NCBI GenBank assembly: GCA_964615905.1
Contig: CAZTUB010000019.1
Span: forward strand, 66,427 to 130,426
DNA from: DATLMR01 sp964615905
GTDB lineage: Bacteria; Acidobacteriota; Blastocatellia; UBA7656
Direction of reading: 5' to 3'
Length of the DNA: 64,000 nt
Shown here: in pieces, positions 18,923 to 26,989 of the stretch
How the letters are laid out: each line of letters opens with the position of its first letter
Numbering within the stretch: the stretch's first letter is position 1
Made by a program: the position numbers and the translations under genes
The notes under the pieces: model-generated
The model's input: the letters and a program-made list of their open reading frames with translations, nothing else
The model's database searches: none
Told to the model about the DNA's origin: nothing

Positions 18923-20653
18923 TTAGTGAGCCGCGTTCAAATCTTTGCGACCAAGCTGCGAAAGGCAGGGCGAGTTCACAAGCTCGTCCAGGTCGAGCGC
19001 GCGCCGCTCCAGATCGCCGAAATGGCGGGTGGGAGTTCCGTCGGCCGGGTCGGCCAGGTCGAAACCCGTCAGGAACCTTGACAGCACGGCTTCGGTCCCG
19101 AAAAAAGCCGGTAGCACGTGCTGGAACGGCGTCTCTGTCTCGCCCAGGTGGCAGCCGTTACAAGTCTGAAGCGAGAAGATATGTCTCGCCTGCCGGTTTG
19201 CTATCCCGCTGCCTGTGGTGCTGTTCCAGACCGAATCGCCGACGATTGAGGAACCCGCCAAAAAGCTCTGGCCCTGGAACGCCATCGGCAGCACGTCGAG
19301 TTGCGCGACAAGCTCGGCTTCGTTTTCATTTATGTAATCGGCAAGCAACTGCGAGCGATTCAAACTGTCACTGGGCGTTTGCGCGACGACGACCTGCTGA
19401 AATTGGCCTTGCTCCGACAGCTTGAACTCGCGCAGCTCCCACGAGGGGCCGAGCCTGATTTCGTTCGTCCTGATACGGTTCAACGCGCTGCCGTTCGGTT
19501 TCGACGGGTCCGCGCCCGCCGTGACGAACTGCTCGGTTATCTTTTCAAGCGCCGCGTTGTACTCGGCCGAGCCGACCTCAAGCGCGCTCAAGTCGAACCA
19601 CTCTTTCGCCCACGTTTTGACCTCGGCGCACCCGTTTCGCTTTATTCCGTACTCAAGGATGATCGTAAACTGTTGCGGCTCGCAGAGCTGACCCATCAAC
19701 CCGAACACGAACCGGGCCTCGCCCGCGTTGTTGCCCCCGGCCAGCACGTCCGAGCGCAGATCGACCCTGTTAACTATCGCAAGCAGCTTGAACGGGGCCC
19801 TTGCTAGGTCGAGCGCGCCCGACGAGAGCCTTGGCCAGTTATTGAGGACAACGCTTTTGATATTTGCGCGTTTCGGGACCACAAGGCCGTTTATGGTCTG
19901 GTCTTTGGTCCATATCTTGAGCCACCTTTTTACAAGCTTGACGGGTTTTACACTGGTCGCGGACTGGTTGGCGATCTCCCGCACAATATGACCGAAGGTC
20001 CATTTGCCCATCTGCGTCCCTTCGCCGGTGCAGGGGTTGAAAGTCCGCGTGGGGTCTTCGACCACTTTCAAGTCTGTGATAAGCAGCGACCGCGCAGGGT
20101 CAACCGCGTCGCTTGAGCCGAGCGGCATCAACGACGCGCTGCCGTCCGCCTCTCGCTCGGCGGCGGTAAGCCGCGCCAGGTTCTGCTCGATGATTCTCTC
20201 TCGCCCTCGAAAAACCGGGATCACCGGAGCGCGGCCGAGCTTCTGCTGCAATGCGCGTATGCGGTCGCGGTTGGAGCTTAGCTCTTGAAAGTCGAAGTCG
20301 ATCACGGCCGAAAATGTCCCGTCTCCCGCCGCCAGGTCGCCTCGGAGGCCGTCGTCTCTAAGCGCGATCTCGCGCCCGTCGAGGTCGATGTTGTAATGCG
20401 CGCTCGGTCCGGCCGTTTGCTCGAACCGCGCGGTCAGCAGCGCGTTTCCCTCGGAAGTGGGCTCAGCCAGCGGACGCGCCCACAGCGCTTCGGCTTTAGG
20501 TAGACGGTTGCGAGCGGCCGGGTTTTCATTGGAGGAAGGTGAATCGGGGGTTTTTCTGTCGGCTCTGAAACCCTGGACGACCACGCCAAGCGCCAGTGCC
20601 AGTGCCAGACATAGTACCAGGCGGCGTAAGATAAGCGATCTTCGATTTTTCAT
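18923..20653 (-). CDS. Secreted protein with Ig-like domain and single CxxCH haem site
   Basis: 576 aa from the ATG at 20653, preceded by GGGAGGCAGT; an in-frame ATG at 20698 lacks a ribosome site. The N-terminus is a signal peptide (RRLVLCLALALALGVVVQG). Residues about 55-115 contain NIDLDGREIALRDDGLRGDLAAGDGTFSA, the sort of beta-sandwich seen in choice-of-anchor or Ca-binding secreted domains. The large middle part is unassigned. A CNGCHLGETETPFQH motif near residue 500 can bind one haem c. The role is unknown; it may be an outer-surface redox or dockable protein. No redox partner lies beside it. Confidence 0.78.
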   Translation of the reverse strand: MKNRRSLILRRLVLCLALALALGVVVQGFRADRKTPDSPSSNENPAARNRLPKAEALWARPLAEPTSEGNALLTARFEQTAGPSAHYNIDLDGREIALRDDGLRGDLAAGDGTFSAVIDFDFQELSSNRDRIRALQQKLGRAPVIPVFRGRERIIEQNLARLTAAEREADGSASLMPLGSSDAVDPARSLLITDLKVVEDPTRTFNPCTGEGTQMGKWTFGHIVREIANQSATSVKPVKLVKRWLKIWTKDQTINGLVVPKRANIKSVVLNNWPRLSSGALDLARAPFKLLAIVNRVDLRSDVLAGGNNAGEARFVFGLMGQLCEPQQFTIILEYGIKRNGCAEVKTWAKEWFDLSALEVGSAEYNAALEKITEQFVTAGADPSKPNGSALNRIRTNEIRLGPSWELREFKLSEQGQFQQVVVAQTPSDSLNRSQLLADYINENEAELVAQLDVLPMAFQGQSFLAGSSIVGDSVWNSTTGSGIANRQARHIFSLQTCNGCHLGETETPFQHVLPAFFGTEAVLSRFLTGFDLADPADGTPTRHFGDLERRALDLDELVNSPCLSQLGRKDLNAAH

Positions 20654-21093
20654 ACTGCCTCCCACTACTATCTTGAAAGTTGCTGCCCCTTTGTTCATTC
20701 GGTTCGTGGTTTTCGTCTTCAGACGTTTAAGACTGCCAGTACTTTATCATGACCCTGCGGGGTTTGAAACACCAGGTTGCGACCAGATTGACAACGGAGA
20801 AAACGCCTCCGGGCCGGATTTGTTCTCGGTGTCGCGGCCCTCTCCGGTTGCGAAATTTACAAATGCTTACCCGCCACTTGACTCCAGGTTCCTACATCTA
20901 TAGACGAGAATGGAGCAACTTTCGATTCCTGCGCAGAAAATACGGCCAACTGGGCGGCGGCTGGGATTTTTTTAGAAATTCTTGTAGACTGTCATTTTAA
21001 TAGAACACGGATGACCCCGATTGTGAGTTACATCAAATTTTTGCGCCACGGACAACCGGCGTCCGAGACGCTGTAGGTTTGTATATCGAAAAG
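20654..21093. other. 440-bp divergent intergenic region
   Basis: The region separates the minus-strand secreted protein gene from the plus-strand molybdenum hydroxylase genes and should hold both promoters. TTTAAT at 20996-21001 is a passable -10 for the hydroxylase genes, but no -35 stands out. I see no RNA gene, repeat or conserved frame. The part from 20930 to 21020 is the most AT-rich. Confidence 0.35.
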
Positions 21094-21624
21094 ATGGCTG
21101 AAACACGAAAGCAAAAAGCGCACCTGCAATTCATATTAAACGGCGAAGAGGCCGAGGTCGCGTTCGCCCCGCACAAGACGCTGCTTGAGGTCTTGCGCGA
21201 AGACCTGGCGCTCACCGGGACCAAACACGGCTGCGAGCTTGGCGAATGCGGCGTCTGCACGGTGCTGGTCGACGGCCTGCCCGTTCTGTCCTGCCTCACG
21301 CTTGGGCTCGACATCGAAGGCCGCGAGGTCACGTCGATAGAGGGGCTTGCGGAAGGCAGCCGCCTTCACCCGCTGCAAGAGACGTTCGCCGACCTCGGCG
21401 CTGCCCAGTGCGGGTACTGCACGCCCGGTTTTCTGCTCACGGCAAAAGAGCTGCTCGAAAAGAACGCCGCCCCCACGCGTGACGAGATCAAAGACGCGCT
21501 CGCCGGAAACCTCTGCCGCTGCACCGGCTATCTGAAGATTTACGAGGCCGTCGAGCTGGCCGCCGCTCGCCTTCGCGGCGAAGAGGCCGAGCCCGCCAGA
21601 GAGACTGTTTATGGCTACGAATAA
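21094..21624 (+). CDS. hcrC: Molybdenum hydroxylase [2Fe-2S] subunit (HcrC-like)
   Basis: 176 aa. A plant-type [2Fe-2S] site CELGECGVC-x11-C lies in the N-terminal half, and a second all-helical [2Fe-2S] site (CGYCTPGFLL and CRCTGYLKI) lies in the C-terminal half. This is the small subunit of xanthine dehydrogenase/aldehyde oxidoreductase-type enzymes, passing electrons from molybdenum to FAD. The ATG at 21094 is preferred over a TTG at 21079. It overlaps the next gene by 14 nt. The name follows the signature found in the FAD subunit, not this protein alone. Confidence 0.88.
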   Translation: MAETRKQKAHLQFILNGEEAEVAFAPHKTLLEVLREDLALTGTKHGCELGECGVCTVLVDGLPVLSCLTLGLDIEGREVTSIEGLAEGSRLHPLQETFADLGAAQCGYCTPGFLLTAKELLEKNAAPTRDEIKDALAGNLCRCTGYLKIYEAVELAAARLRGEEAEPARETVYGYE

Positions 21625-24049
21625 CGGCAACGGTAAGCCAAAGAAGGTTGTCGGCAAGCCTTTTCGCAAGGTGGACGCGCGAGCCAAGTGCACGGGGCAG
21701 ACTCGGTTCGCCGACGACATAGTCCTGCCGCGAATGCTCTTTGCCAAGCTCCTGCGCAGCACGGTCCCGCACGCAACGATAAAGCGAATCGACGTGTCAC
21801 GCGCGCTTGAGCTTCCCGGCGTGGTCGCGGTGATAACCGGCAAAGAACTCCCCATCCCCTACGGCATCCTGCCCGTCAGCCAGGACGAGCACGCGCTATG
21901 CATAGAGAAAGTGCGGTTCATAGGCGACCCGGTAGCAGCGGTTGCGGCGATTGATGAAGATACCGCTTTCGACGCTCTCGACCTGATCGAGGTCGAGTAC
22001 GAGCGGCTCGACGCTGTCGCCACCATCGAAGAGGGGCTTTTTGTAGAAGAGCCGCGCATCCACGATTACGGCGACCACGGCAACGTGCATAAGCAGGTTT
22101 CGCTCGAATTCGGCGATATGGATGAAGGTTTCTCGGAAGCCGATCTCATCCGCGAGGATATCTTTTTTTACCAGGGCAATACGCATCTTCCGCTCGAACA
22201 GCACGCCGCGCTCGCTCACTTCGACGCCGACGAGAAGTTGACGCTTTGGAGTTCGACCCAGACGCCGCATTACGTCCACCGCGCGCTGGCAAAGACGCTT
22301 GAGCTTCCCGCAAGCCATGTTCGCGTGATCGCCACGCCGAACGGCGGCGGCTTCGGCGGCAAAAGCGACCCTTTCAACCACGAGATAGCCGTCGCAAAAC
22401 TGGCGATGATGACGGGCCGCCCCGTCAAGATCGCGCTCACGCGCGAAGAGGTCTTCTACTGCCACCGTGGTCGCCACCCCGTCTTGATGTGGGTCAAGAC
22501 TGGCGTCAAAAAAGACGGCGCGATTACCGCAATGCATTTCCGGTCGTTTCTCGACGGCGGCGCATACGGCAGCTACGGCGTCGCCTCGACTTTCTACACG
22601 GGCGCGCTACAGACCGTCACATATGATATACCGCGCTACAAGTTTGAAGGCGCGCGCGTCTTTACAAACAAGCCGCCCTGCGGCCCCAAGCGCGGCCACG
22701 GCACCCCGCAGCCACGGTTCGCGCTCGAAGTGCAGGTAGACAAGATAGCGGAACAACTCGGCCTCGACCCGGCCCAGATGCGCCGCGATCACCTTGTCCC
22801 TCCCCACACTGTGACCGCCAATTACTTGCGCGTCGGCAGCATGGGGCTCGGCCGCTGCATAGATAAAGTCGTCGAGGGCGCGGATTGGAAGAACAAGTTT
22901 GGCAAGCTCCCCTACGGCAAAGGCATCGGCATAGCTTGCGGGTCGTACCTTTCGGGCGCGGGCCTGCCTATCTACTGGAACAGCATGCCGCACTCCGGCG
23001 TCCAGCTAAGGCTCGACCGCCAGGGCGGCGTCTGCGTGATGTGCGGCTCGACAGACATAGGCCAGGGGTCGGATTCGATCCTTGCTTACATAGTCGCGGA
23101 AGTCCTGGGCATAGACCCGTTCGATATTCGCGTAGTCACAGCCGACACCGATTTGACGCCGGTCGATCTCGGCAGTTATTCGAGCCGCGTCACGCTCATG
23201 ACTGGCAACGCGGCGCTCCAGGCGGCGGAGCGCGCGCGCGAGCTGCTGACGCTCGCGGTGGCCGAAAAGCTCTCCGCCCCGATTGAGAACATTTCATTCG
23301 CGGACCGGCGCGTCTTCGACGTCGAGAACCCGGAAGTCGGCATCACCTTTGCGGAAGCCGTTGTGCTGGCCGAGACAAAATTCGGGACCATCGGCACGGT
23401 CGGGTCTTACACGCCGCCCGCTTCGCCGGGCAAGTTCAAAGGGGCGGGCGTGGGCCCTTCGCCCGCCTACAGTTACTCTGCCGCCGTTGCCGAAGTCGAT
23501 GTCGACCCGGAAACAGGCATCATCGTCGTCGAGCGCGTCTGGATGGCTCACGACGTGGGCCAGTCGATAAACCCTATGCTTGTGATGGGGCAGGTCGAAG
23601 GCAGCGTCTACATGGGGTTGGGCGAGGCGTTGATGGAAGAGATGGTCTACCGCGTGAACCGCAACGTCGTGCACAAGTTCCCGTCGCTTCTCGAATACAA
23701 GAGCCCGACCACGCTTGAGATGTGCGACGTGAAGACCTACCTGATCGAAGACCCCGACCCGAACGGTCCGTTCGGCGCGAAAGAGGTAGGCCAGGGGCCG
23801 CTGTTGCCCATCCCCCCGGCGGTCGTGAACGCCGTCTATGACGCGGTGGGCGTGCGAGTCGATGAAGTGCCTGTCACGCCCGAAAAGGTGCTCGCGGCGT
23901 TAAAGGCAAAGGCTCAGGGCAAAGAGGCCCGCTTCGGCCCCGCGTCCGTCCCTGAGATCGAGTGGCCCGCCCCGCTCAAGGTCGTGCCGCCGTCGGAAGG
24001 CGGCGACGGTAAGGCGATGCCAAAGACGGCCGTTCACCTCAGAGAGTAA
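21611..24049 (+). CDS. hcrA: Molybdenum hydroxylase large subunit (HcrA-like)
   Basis: 812 aa, the molybdopterin-binding subunit. It begins GKPFRKVDARAKCTGQTRFADD, typical of the aldehyde oxidase/xanthine dehydrogenase a/b hammerhead domain. GGGFGGKSDPF near 250 and the GAKEVGQGPLLPIPPAVVNAVYDAVGVRV segment near 720 are the cofactor motif and the catalytic-glutamate motif. Together with the FAD subunit it is most like 4-hydroxybenzoyl-CoA reductase, which removes the phenolic hydroxyl of 4-hydroxybenzoyl-CoA in anaerobic aromatic degradation. No CoA ligase or ring reductase lies nearby, so substrate is uncertain. GAGAGAC precedes the ATG. Confidence 0.88.
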   Translation: MATNNGNGKPKKVVGKPFRKVDARAKCTGQTRFADDIVLPRMLFAKLLRSTVPHATIKRIDVSRALELPGVVAVITGKELPIPYGILPVSQDEHALCIEKVRFIGDPVAAVAAIDEDTAFDALDLIEVEYERLDAVATIEEGLFVEEPRIHDYGDHGNVHKQVSLEFGDMDEGFSEADLIREDIFFYQGNTHLPLEQHAALAHFDADEKLTLWSSTQTPHYVHRALAKTLELPASHVRVIATPNGGGFGGKSDPFNHEIAVAKLAMMTGRPVKIALTREEVFYCHRGRHPVLMWVKTGVKKDGAITAMHFRSFLDGGAYGSYGVASTFYTGALQTVTYDIPRYKFEGARVFTNKPPCGPKRGHGTPQPRFALEVQVDKIAEQLGLDPAQMRRDHLVPPHTVTANYLRVGSMGLGRCIDKVVEGADWKNKFGKLPYGKGIGIACGSYLSGAGLPIYWNSMPHSGVQLRLDRQGGVCVMCGSTDIGQGSDSILAYIVAEVLGIDPFDIRVVTADTDLTPVDLGSYSSRVTLMTGNAALQAAERARELLTLAVAEKLSAPIENISFADRRVFDVENPEVGITFAEAVVLAETKFGTIGTVGSYTPPASPGKFKGAGVGPSPAYSYSAAVAEVDVDPETGIIVVERVWMAHDVGQSINPMLVMGQVEGSVYMGLGEALMEEMVYRVNRNVVHKFPSLLEYKSPTTLEMCDVKTYLIEDPDPNGPFGAKEVGQGPLLPIPPAVVNAVYDAVGVRVDEVPVTPEKVLAALKAKAQGKEARFGPASVPEIEWPAPLKVVPPSEGGDGKAMPKTAVHLRE

Positions 24050-24075
24050 CGAGCAAGACGAGAGATTTAACCGTT

Positions 24076-25062
24076 ATGATGCGACTTCCAAGATTCGATT
24101 ACTACGCCCCGAAAACGATTTCGGACGCGGTCAAGATCGCGGCCGACAACGGCCCTGACGCGATGTTTGTGGCGGGCGGCACAGACCTTTACCCTAACAT
24201 GAAACGGAGGCAGCAAACCCCTAAGACCGTCGTCTCCGTGACCCGACTCGACGAGTTGAAACGTATTAGCGGCGACCGCGCGGAAGGGTTAGTCATCGGC
24301 GCGTCGGTTTCGCTCACAGAACTTTGCAACAACCCCGTCATCGGGCGCGACTACGCGGTTGTGTCGGAGGCGGCGAAACTTATCTCGACGCCGCTTCTAA
24401 GAAACATGGGGACCATCGGCGGCAATCTCCTTTTGGATACTCGCTGCAACTATTACAACCAGAATTACGAGTGGCGAAAGGGAATCAACTTTTGCATGAA
24501 GAAGGACGGCCAAATTTGCTGGGTTGCTCCGAGCAGCCCCAAATGCTGGGCCGTACAGTCTTCGGACCTTGTACCGGTGATGGTGGCGCTCGGCGCAAGC
24601 CTCAAGTTCGTCTCCGCGAGCGGCGAGCGTGTAGTCAAGGCCTCGGAGCTTTATAACAACGACGGGATAAACTACCTGCACAAGCAGCCCGGCGAGCTGC
24701 TGACCGAGATCCACCTACCGCCTTTGAACGGGACCCGCGCGGTCTACAAGAAGCTGCGTCGGCGCGGCTCGTTCGACTTCCCGGTCCTGGGCGTTGCCGC
24801 CGCGCTCGACATTGCAGCCGACGGCACCGTAAAAGCCGCGCGGCTGATCCTCGGCGGAGTGGCCCCGGCTCCGATTCAAGTCAGGGAAGCCGAGGAACTG
24901 TTGATCGGCCACCCGCTCGACCCTGAGCGTATACAGTCGGCGGCCGAGGCGGCCTATCTGAAAGCCCGCCCGCTCGACAACACAGACTTCTTGATGAACT
25001 GGCGCAAGCAGATGGCCCGTCCCTACGTGCTGCGCGCGCTCGAAGAGATACAAGGGAAGTAA
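24076..25062 (+). CDS. hcrB: 4-hydroxybenzoyl-CoA reductase-type FAD subunit with extra [4Fe-4S] cluster
   Basis: 328 aa. The FAD loop VAGGTDLYPNMK lies near 32-43. Four cysteines, C124, C140, C148 and C157, sit in an insert (CNYYNQ...INFCMKK...QICWV...PKCWAV). Their spacing of 16, 8 and 9 residues is, as I recall the Thauera HcrB structure, the same as the insert that binds the extra [4Fe-4S] cluster and reverses electron flow. Plain xanthine dehydrogenase FAD subunits lack it. It follows the large subunit after 26 nt. The stop TAA at 25060 is the first heptad of a repeat locus. Confidence 0.88.
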   Translation: MMRLPRFDYYAPKTISDAVKIAADNGPDAMFVAGGTDLYPNMKRRQQTPKTVVSVTRLDELKRISGDRAEGLVIGASVSLTELCNNPVIGRDYAVVSEAAKLISTPLLRNMGTIGGNLLLDTRCNYYNQNYEWRKGINFCMKKDGQICWVAPSSPKCWAVQSSDLVPVMVALGASLKFVSASGERVVKASELYNNDGINYLHKQPGELLTEIHLPPLNGTRAVYKKLRRRGSFDFPVLGVAAALDIAADGTVKAARLILGGVAPAPIQVREAEELLIGHPLDPERIQSAAEAAYLKARPLDNTDFLMNWRKQMARPYVLRALEEIQGK

Positions 25063-25146
25063 ACAGTGACAAGTAACAAGTGACAAGAAAGAGCAGATCA
25101 TGCGCGGTTTTCTCTTTCTTGTCACTTGTCACTGTTTACTTGTCAC
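25060..25146. repeat. Inverted heptad-repeat locus A
   Basis: Left arm from 25060 reads TAAACAG, TGACAAG, TAACAAG, TGACAAG, then AAAGAG. The right arm (25112-25146), read in reverse complement, gives TGACAAG, TAAACAG, TGACAAG, TGACAAG, then AAAGAG. The arms are separated by about 17 nt. The heptads can therefore form a long hairpin with one unit of slippage. The left arm starts inside the hcrB stop codon, and the next gene begins directly after the right arm. Three similar loci occur in this window. Confidence 0.9.
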
Positions 25147-25150
25147 CCTT

Positions 25151-25354
25151 ATGAATAATGGCTGGTCACAGGCAATCGTTCCCATTCTCCTGCTGGTCGC
25201 GGTCCTTTTTGGTCTGGCTATTCTGCTATTCATAGTCTTTTTTATTCGGGGCGACCAGCGAAATAAGCGGGCCTGCCCCCAATGCGCCGAACTGATCCAG
25301 GCCGACGCGAATATCTGCCGTTACTGCGGAGAAAAACTTACTCGCCAGGCTTGA
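25151..25354 (+). CDS. Small membrane protein with C-terminal zinc ribbon
   Basis: 67 aa from the ATG at 25151. The N-terminal half is one hydrophobic helix (IVPILLLVAVLFGLAILLFIVFF), followed by RGDQRN and a rubredoxin-like zinc ribbon with CPQC and CRYC (about 44-63). An upstream in-frame ATG at 25100 would add 17 residues encoded by the repeat arm, which look meaningless. The ribbon faces the cytoplasm if the helix is an inverted anchor. Function unknown; such zinc-ribbon anchors are common. Confidence 0.7.
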   Translation: MNNGWSQAIVPILLLVAVLFGLAILLFIVFFIRGDQRNKRACPQCAELIQADANICRYCGEKLTRQA

Positions 25355-25428
25355 TGTCTTCTCAAGTTACTGCTAGTGTGTGCGTGCTTTAAGCTACATT
25401 TACCCCAGTGGACAAGAGGAGAGATAAA

Positions 25429-25806
25429 ATGATCCGAAAACTTACCGGCCTATGTCTGTCGATCTTGATGGCGGGAGCTGCGTTTGCTGCCGATCATCAC
25501 AGCAAAGAAGTGAAGCTGACGGGCTACCTGACTGACACTGCCTGCTCGGCTCGTTTTGCCAAAGCCGATGATCCTTCCTCGGCGATAAAAAATCACACAA
25601 AGAGCTGCGCCCTTATGCCCGGATGCGCGAAGAGCGGCTACTCGCTGCTGGCCGACGGCAAGTGGTACAAGTTTGACGACGACGGGAACCAGAAGGTCGC
25701 CGAGCTTATCAAAAACAGCAAGCGCGAGAAGGGGATCGCCGTTAACGTCGAAGGCACCGTCGAAGGCGACAAGCTCTCGATCAAGAAGATCAGCGAAGCC
25801 GAATAG
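25429..25806 (+). CDS. Small exported protein, function unknown
   Basis: 125 aa from the ATG at 25429, preceded by GAGGAGAGAT. A signal peptide ends near AAFAADHH. The mature part has LTGYLTDTACSAR and SCALMPGCAKSGYSLLADGKWYKFDDDGN, which look like a small OB- or lipocalin-like fold with two or three cysteines that could pair as disulfides. An upstream in-frame start at 25408 has no ribosome site. Similar proteins are widespread in acidobacteria, I believe, but with no known role. It stands alone with a hairpin after it. Confidence 0.75.
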   Translation: MIRKLTGLCLSILMAGAAFAADHHSKEVKLTGYLTDTACSARFAKADDPSSAIKNHTKSCALMPGCAKSGYSLLADGKWYKFDDDGNQKVAELIKNSKREKGIAVNVEGTVEGDKLSIKKISEAE

Positions 25807-25829
25807 TCGGCAAACACCTGCCTGTAATT

Positions 25830-25871
25830 GAAGAGCGGCCCTTTCGAGGCGCGGCCAACCGGTCGCTCTTC
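25830..25871. terminator. hairpin after the exported protein gene
   Basis: GAAGAGCGGCC (25830-25840) pairs with GGTCGCTCTTC (25861-25871), with one G:U-type mismatch and a 20-nt loop that can itself fold. It lies 24 nt after the stop at 25806. No T-tract follows. Confidence 0.45.
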
Positions 25872-25938
25872 AGTCCTTCTCACCTACCGCGACAAGCCCT
25901 GCGTTTTCAGCCCAATTTATCAAACAGTCTAAAACGCG

Positions 25939-25944
25939 TATAAT
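25939..25944 (+). promoter_or_regulatory. -10 box (TATAAT) before the HhH lipoprotein gene
   Basis: A perfect TATAAT lies about 60 nt upstream of the GTG start at 26005. I do not see a matching -35 hexamer at 16-18 nt, so the promoter is only partly supported. Confidence 0.35.
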
Positions 25945-26004
25945 CGGCAAGGTGGATGAACTAGTTGACGCAACCGATCTCTGTATTGGAAAGGACAACC
26001 AACA

Positions 26005-26535
26005 GTGCCAAAACTCTCAACGCTCCGACTTGTCGTCTCGCTGCTTGCCTGCGCGGCGATCTTTGCCGCTTGCAACTCTGCGCGCGATAACGCCCAGACA
26101 AACAGCGCGCCTGCCGCAAGCTCTCCCAGTCCTGCTGCCGGTCAAGCAGGCTCCAACGCAGGTAAAGGGAAGCTCAATTTGAACACGGCCACGGAGAGTG
26201 AATTTCTCGCAGGGGTCCCTGGCCTAGGCACGCGGATGGCGCACGAGTTTGAAGAGTACAGACCCTACCGCAGCATACAGCAGTTCCGCCGCGAGATGGC
26301 AAAATACGTGAGCGCGGAGCAGATTGCCGAGTATGAAAAGTATGTCTTTGTGCCGATAGCAATCAACGAAGCCGACGCCGCGACGCTTCAACAGCTTCCC
26401 GGCGTCGAGCCGTTCGAGGCAGAGGCCATAATCGCCGGTCGCCCCTACGCTTCAGAAGGAGCGTTTATTGCCAAGGTCTCCCCGTTCCTTACCGAAGGAA
26501 ACGTGACGGTAGCAAAGAGCTATTTGAGCAAATGA
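26005..26535 (+). CDS. Helix-hairpin-helix (ComEA-like) lipoprotein
   Basis: 176 aa from a GTG start. A lipoprotein signal ends at FAAC (about Cys22), followed by a Ser/Ala/Pro-rich linker. The core starts with KLNLNTATESEFLAGVPGLGTRMAHEFEEYR, the helix-hairpin-helix DNA-binding motif of ComEA-type proteins. A second, weaker hairpin INEADAATLQQLPGVEPFEAEAIIAGR follows. In natural competence ComEA binds DNA at the outside of the inner membrane; here a lipid anchor replaces the usual membrane helix. No other com genes are near, so DNA uptake is only a possibility. It overlaps the next start by four bases. Confidence 0.8.
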   Translation: MPKLSTLRLVVSLLACAAIFAACNSARDNAQTNSAPAASSPSPAAGQAGSNAGKGKLNLNTATESEFLAGVPGLGTRMAHEFEEYRPYRSIQQFRREMAKYVSAEQIAEYEKYVFVPIAINEADAATLQQLPGVEPFEAEAIIAGRPYASEGAFIAKVSPFLTEGNVTVAKSYLSK

Positions 26536-26978
26536 TGAGCCCGGACCGTATCCTGTCGCGGTTGCGCCGGTTTCTTCTGGCGCTTTCCGCGCTGCTTTGT
26601 GCGGGGACCATAGCCGAGCTATGGCTGACAGAGCATATGGAAACGGCTGTGCAGCTGATCCCTTTCGGCCTGTGCGGTTTGGGGTTCGCCGCCGCGTTGA
26701 TCGTATTACTCAAGCCGCGACGAATCCCTATGTTAACCTTGCGCGTCATCATGGCTTTAGTAGCGGCGGGCGGCCTTTATGGGATTTACGAGCACATCGA
26801 AAACAACATCGGGTTCCAGCGAGAGATCAACCCGTCGGCTTCAACAGGTGACATAGTCTTTGCTTCTTTCCACGGCCCGAACCCTCTGCTTGCGCCGGGC
26901 ATACTATTAGTGGCCGCGCTGCTCGCCCTGGCCGCGACTTATCATCACCCGGCACTTTTAAGGGAAGCGAAAAGCTGA
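26532..26978 (+). CDS. Four-helix membrane protein, unknown
   Basis: 148 aa with about four hydrophobic helices (roughly 15-30, 38-58, 68-85, 120-140). A loop with EHIENNIGFQREINPS lies before the last helix and probably faces the periplasm. The start ATG overlaps the previous stop (ATGATG), so it is cotranslated with the HhH lipoprotein. No motif identifies it. The coupling suggests a membrane partner for the lipoprotein. Confidence 0.7.
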   Translation: MMSPDRILSRLRRFLLALSALLCAGTIAELWLTEHMETAVQLIPFGLCGLGFAAALIVLLKPRRIPMLTLRVIMALVAAGGLYGIYEHIENNIGFQREINPSASTGDIVFASFHGPNPLLAPGILLVAALLALAATYHHPALLREAKS

Positions 26979-26989
26979 AGGGTAAGGTG

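Noticed and set aside
19301..19807. Plus-strand open frame inside the secreted monohaem protein gene
   Set aside because: Antisense and without a ribosome site; the minus-strand protein has a signal peptide and a haem motif.
20699..21078. Small RNA or riboswitch before the molybdenum hydroxylase genes
   Set aside because: No molybdenum-cofactor riboswitch-like stems or other conserved structure seen.
25100..25150. N-terminal extension of the zinc-ribbon protein
   Set aside because: The added residues are encoded by the right repeat arm, and the ATG at 25151 gives a clean membrane helix.
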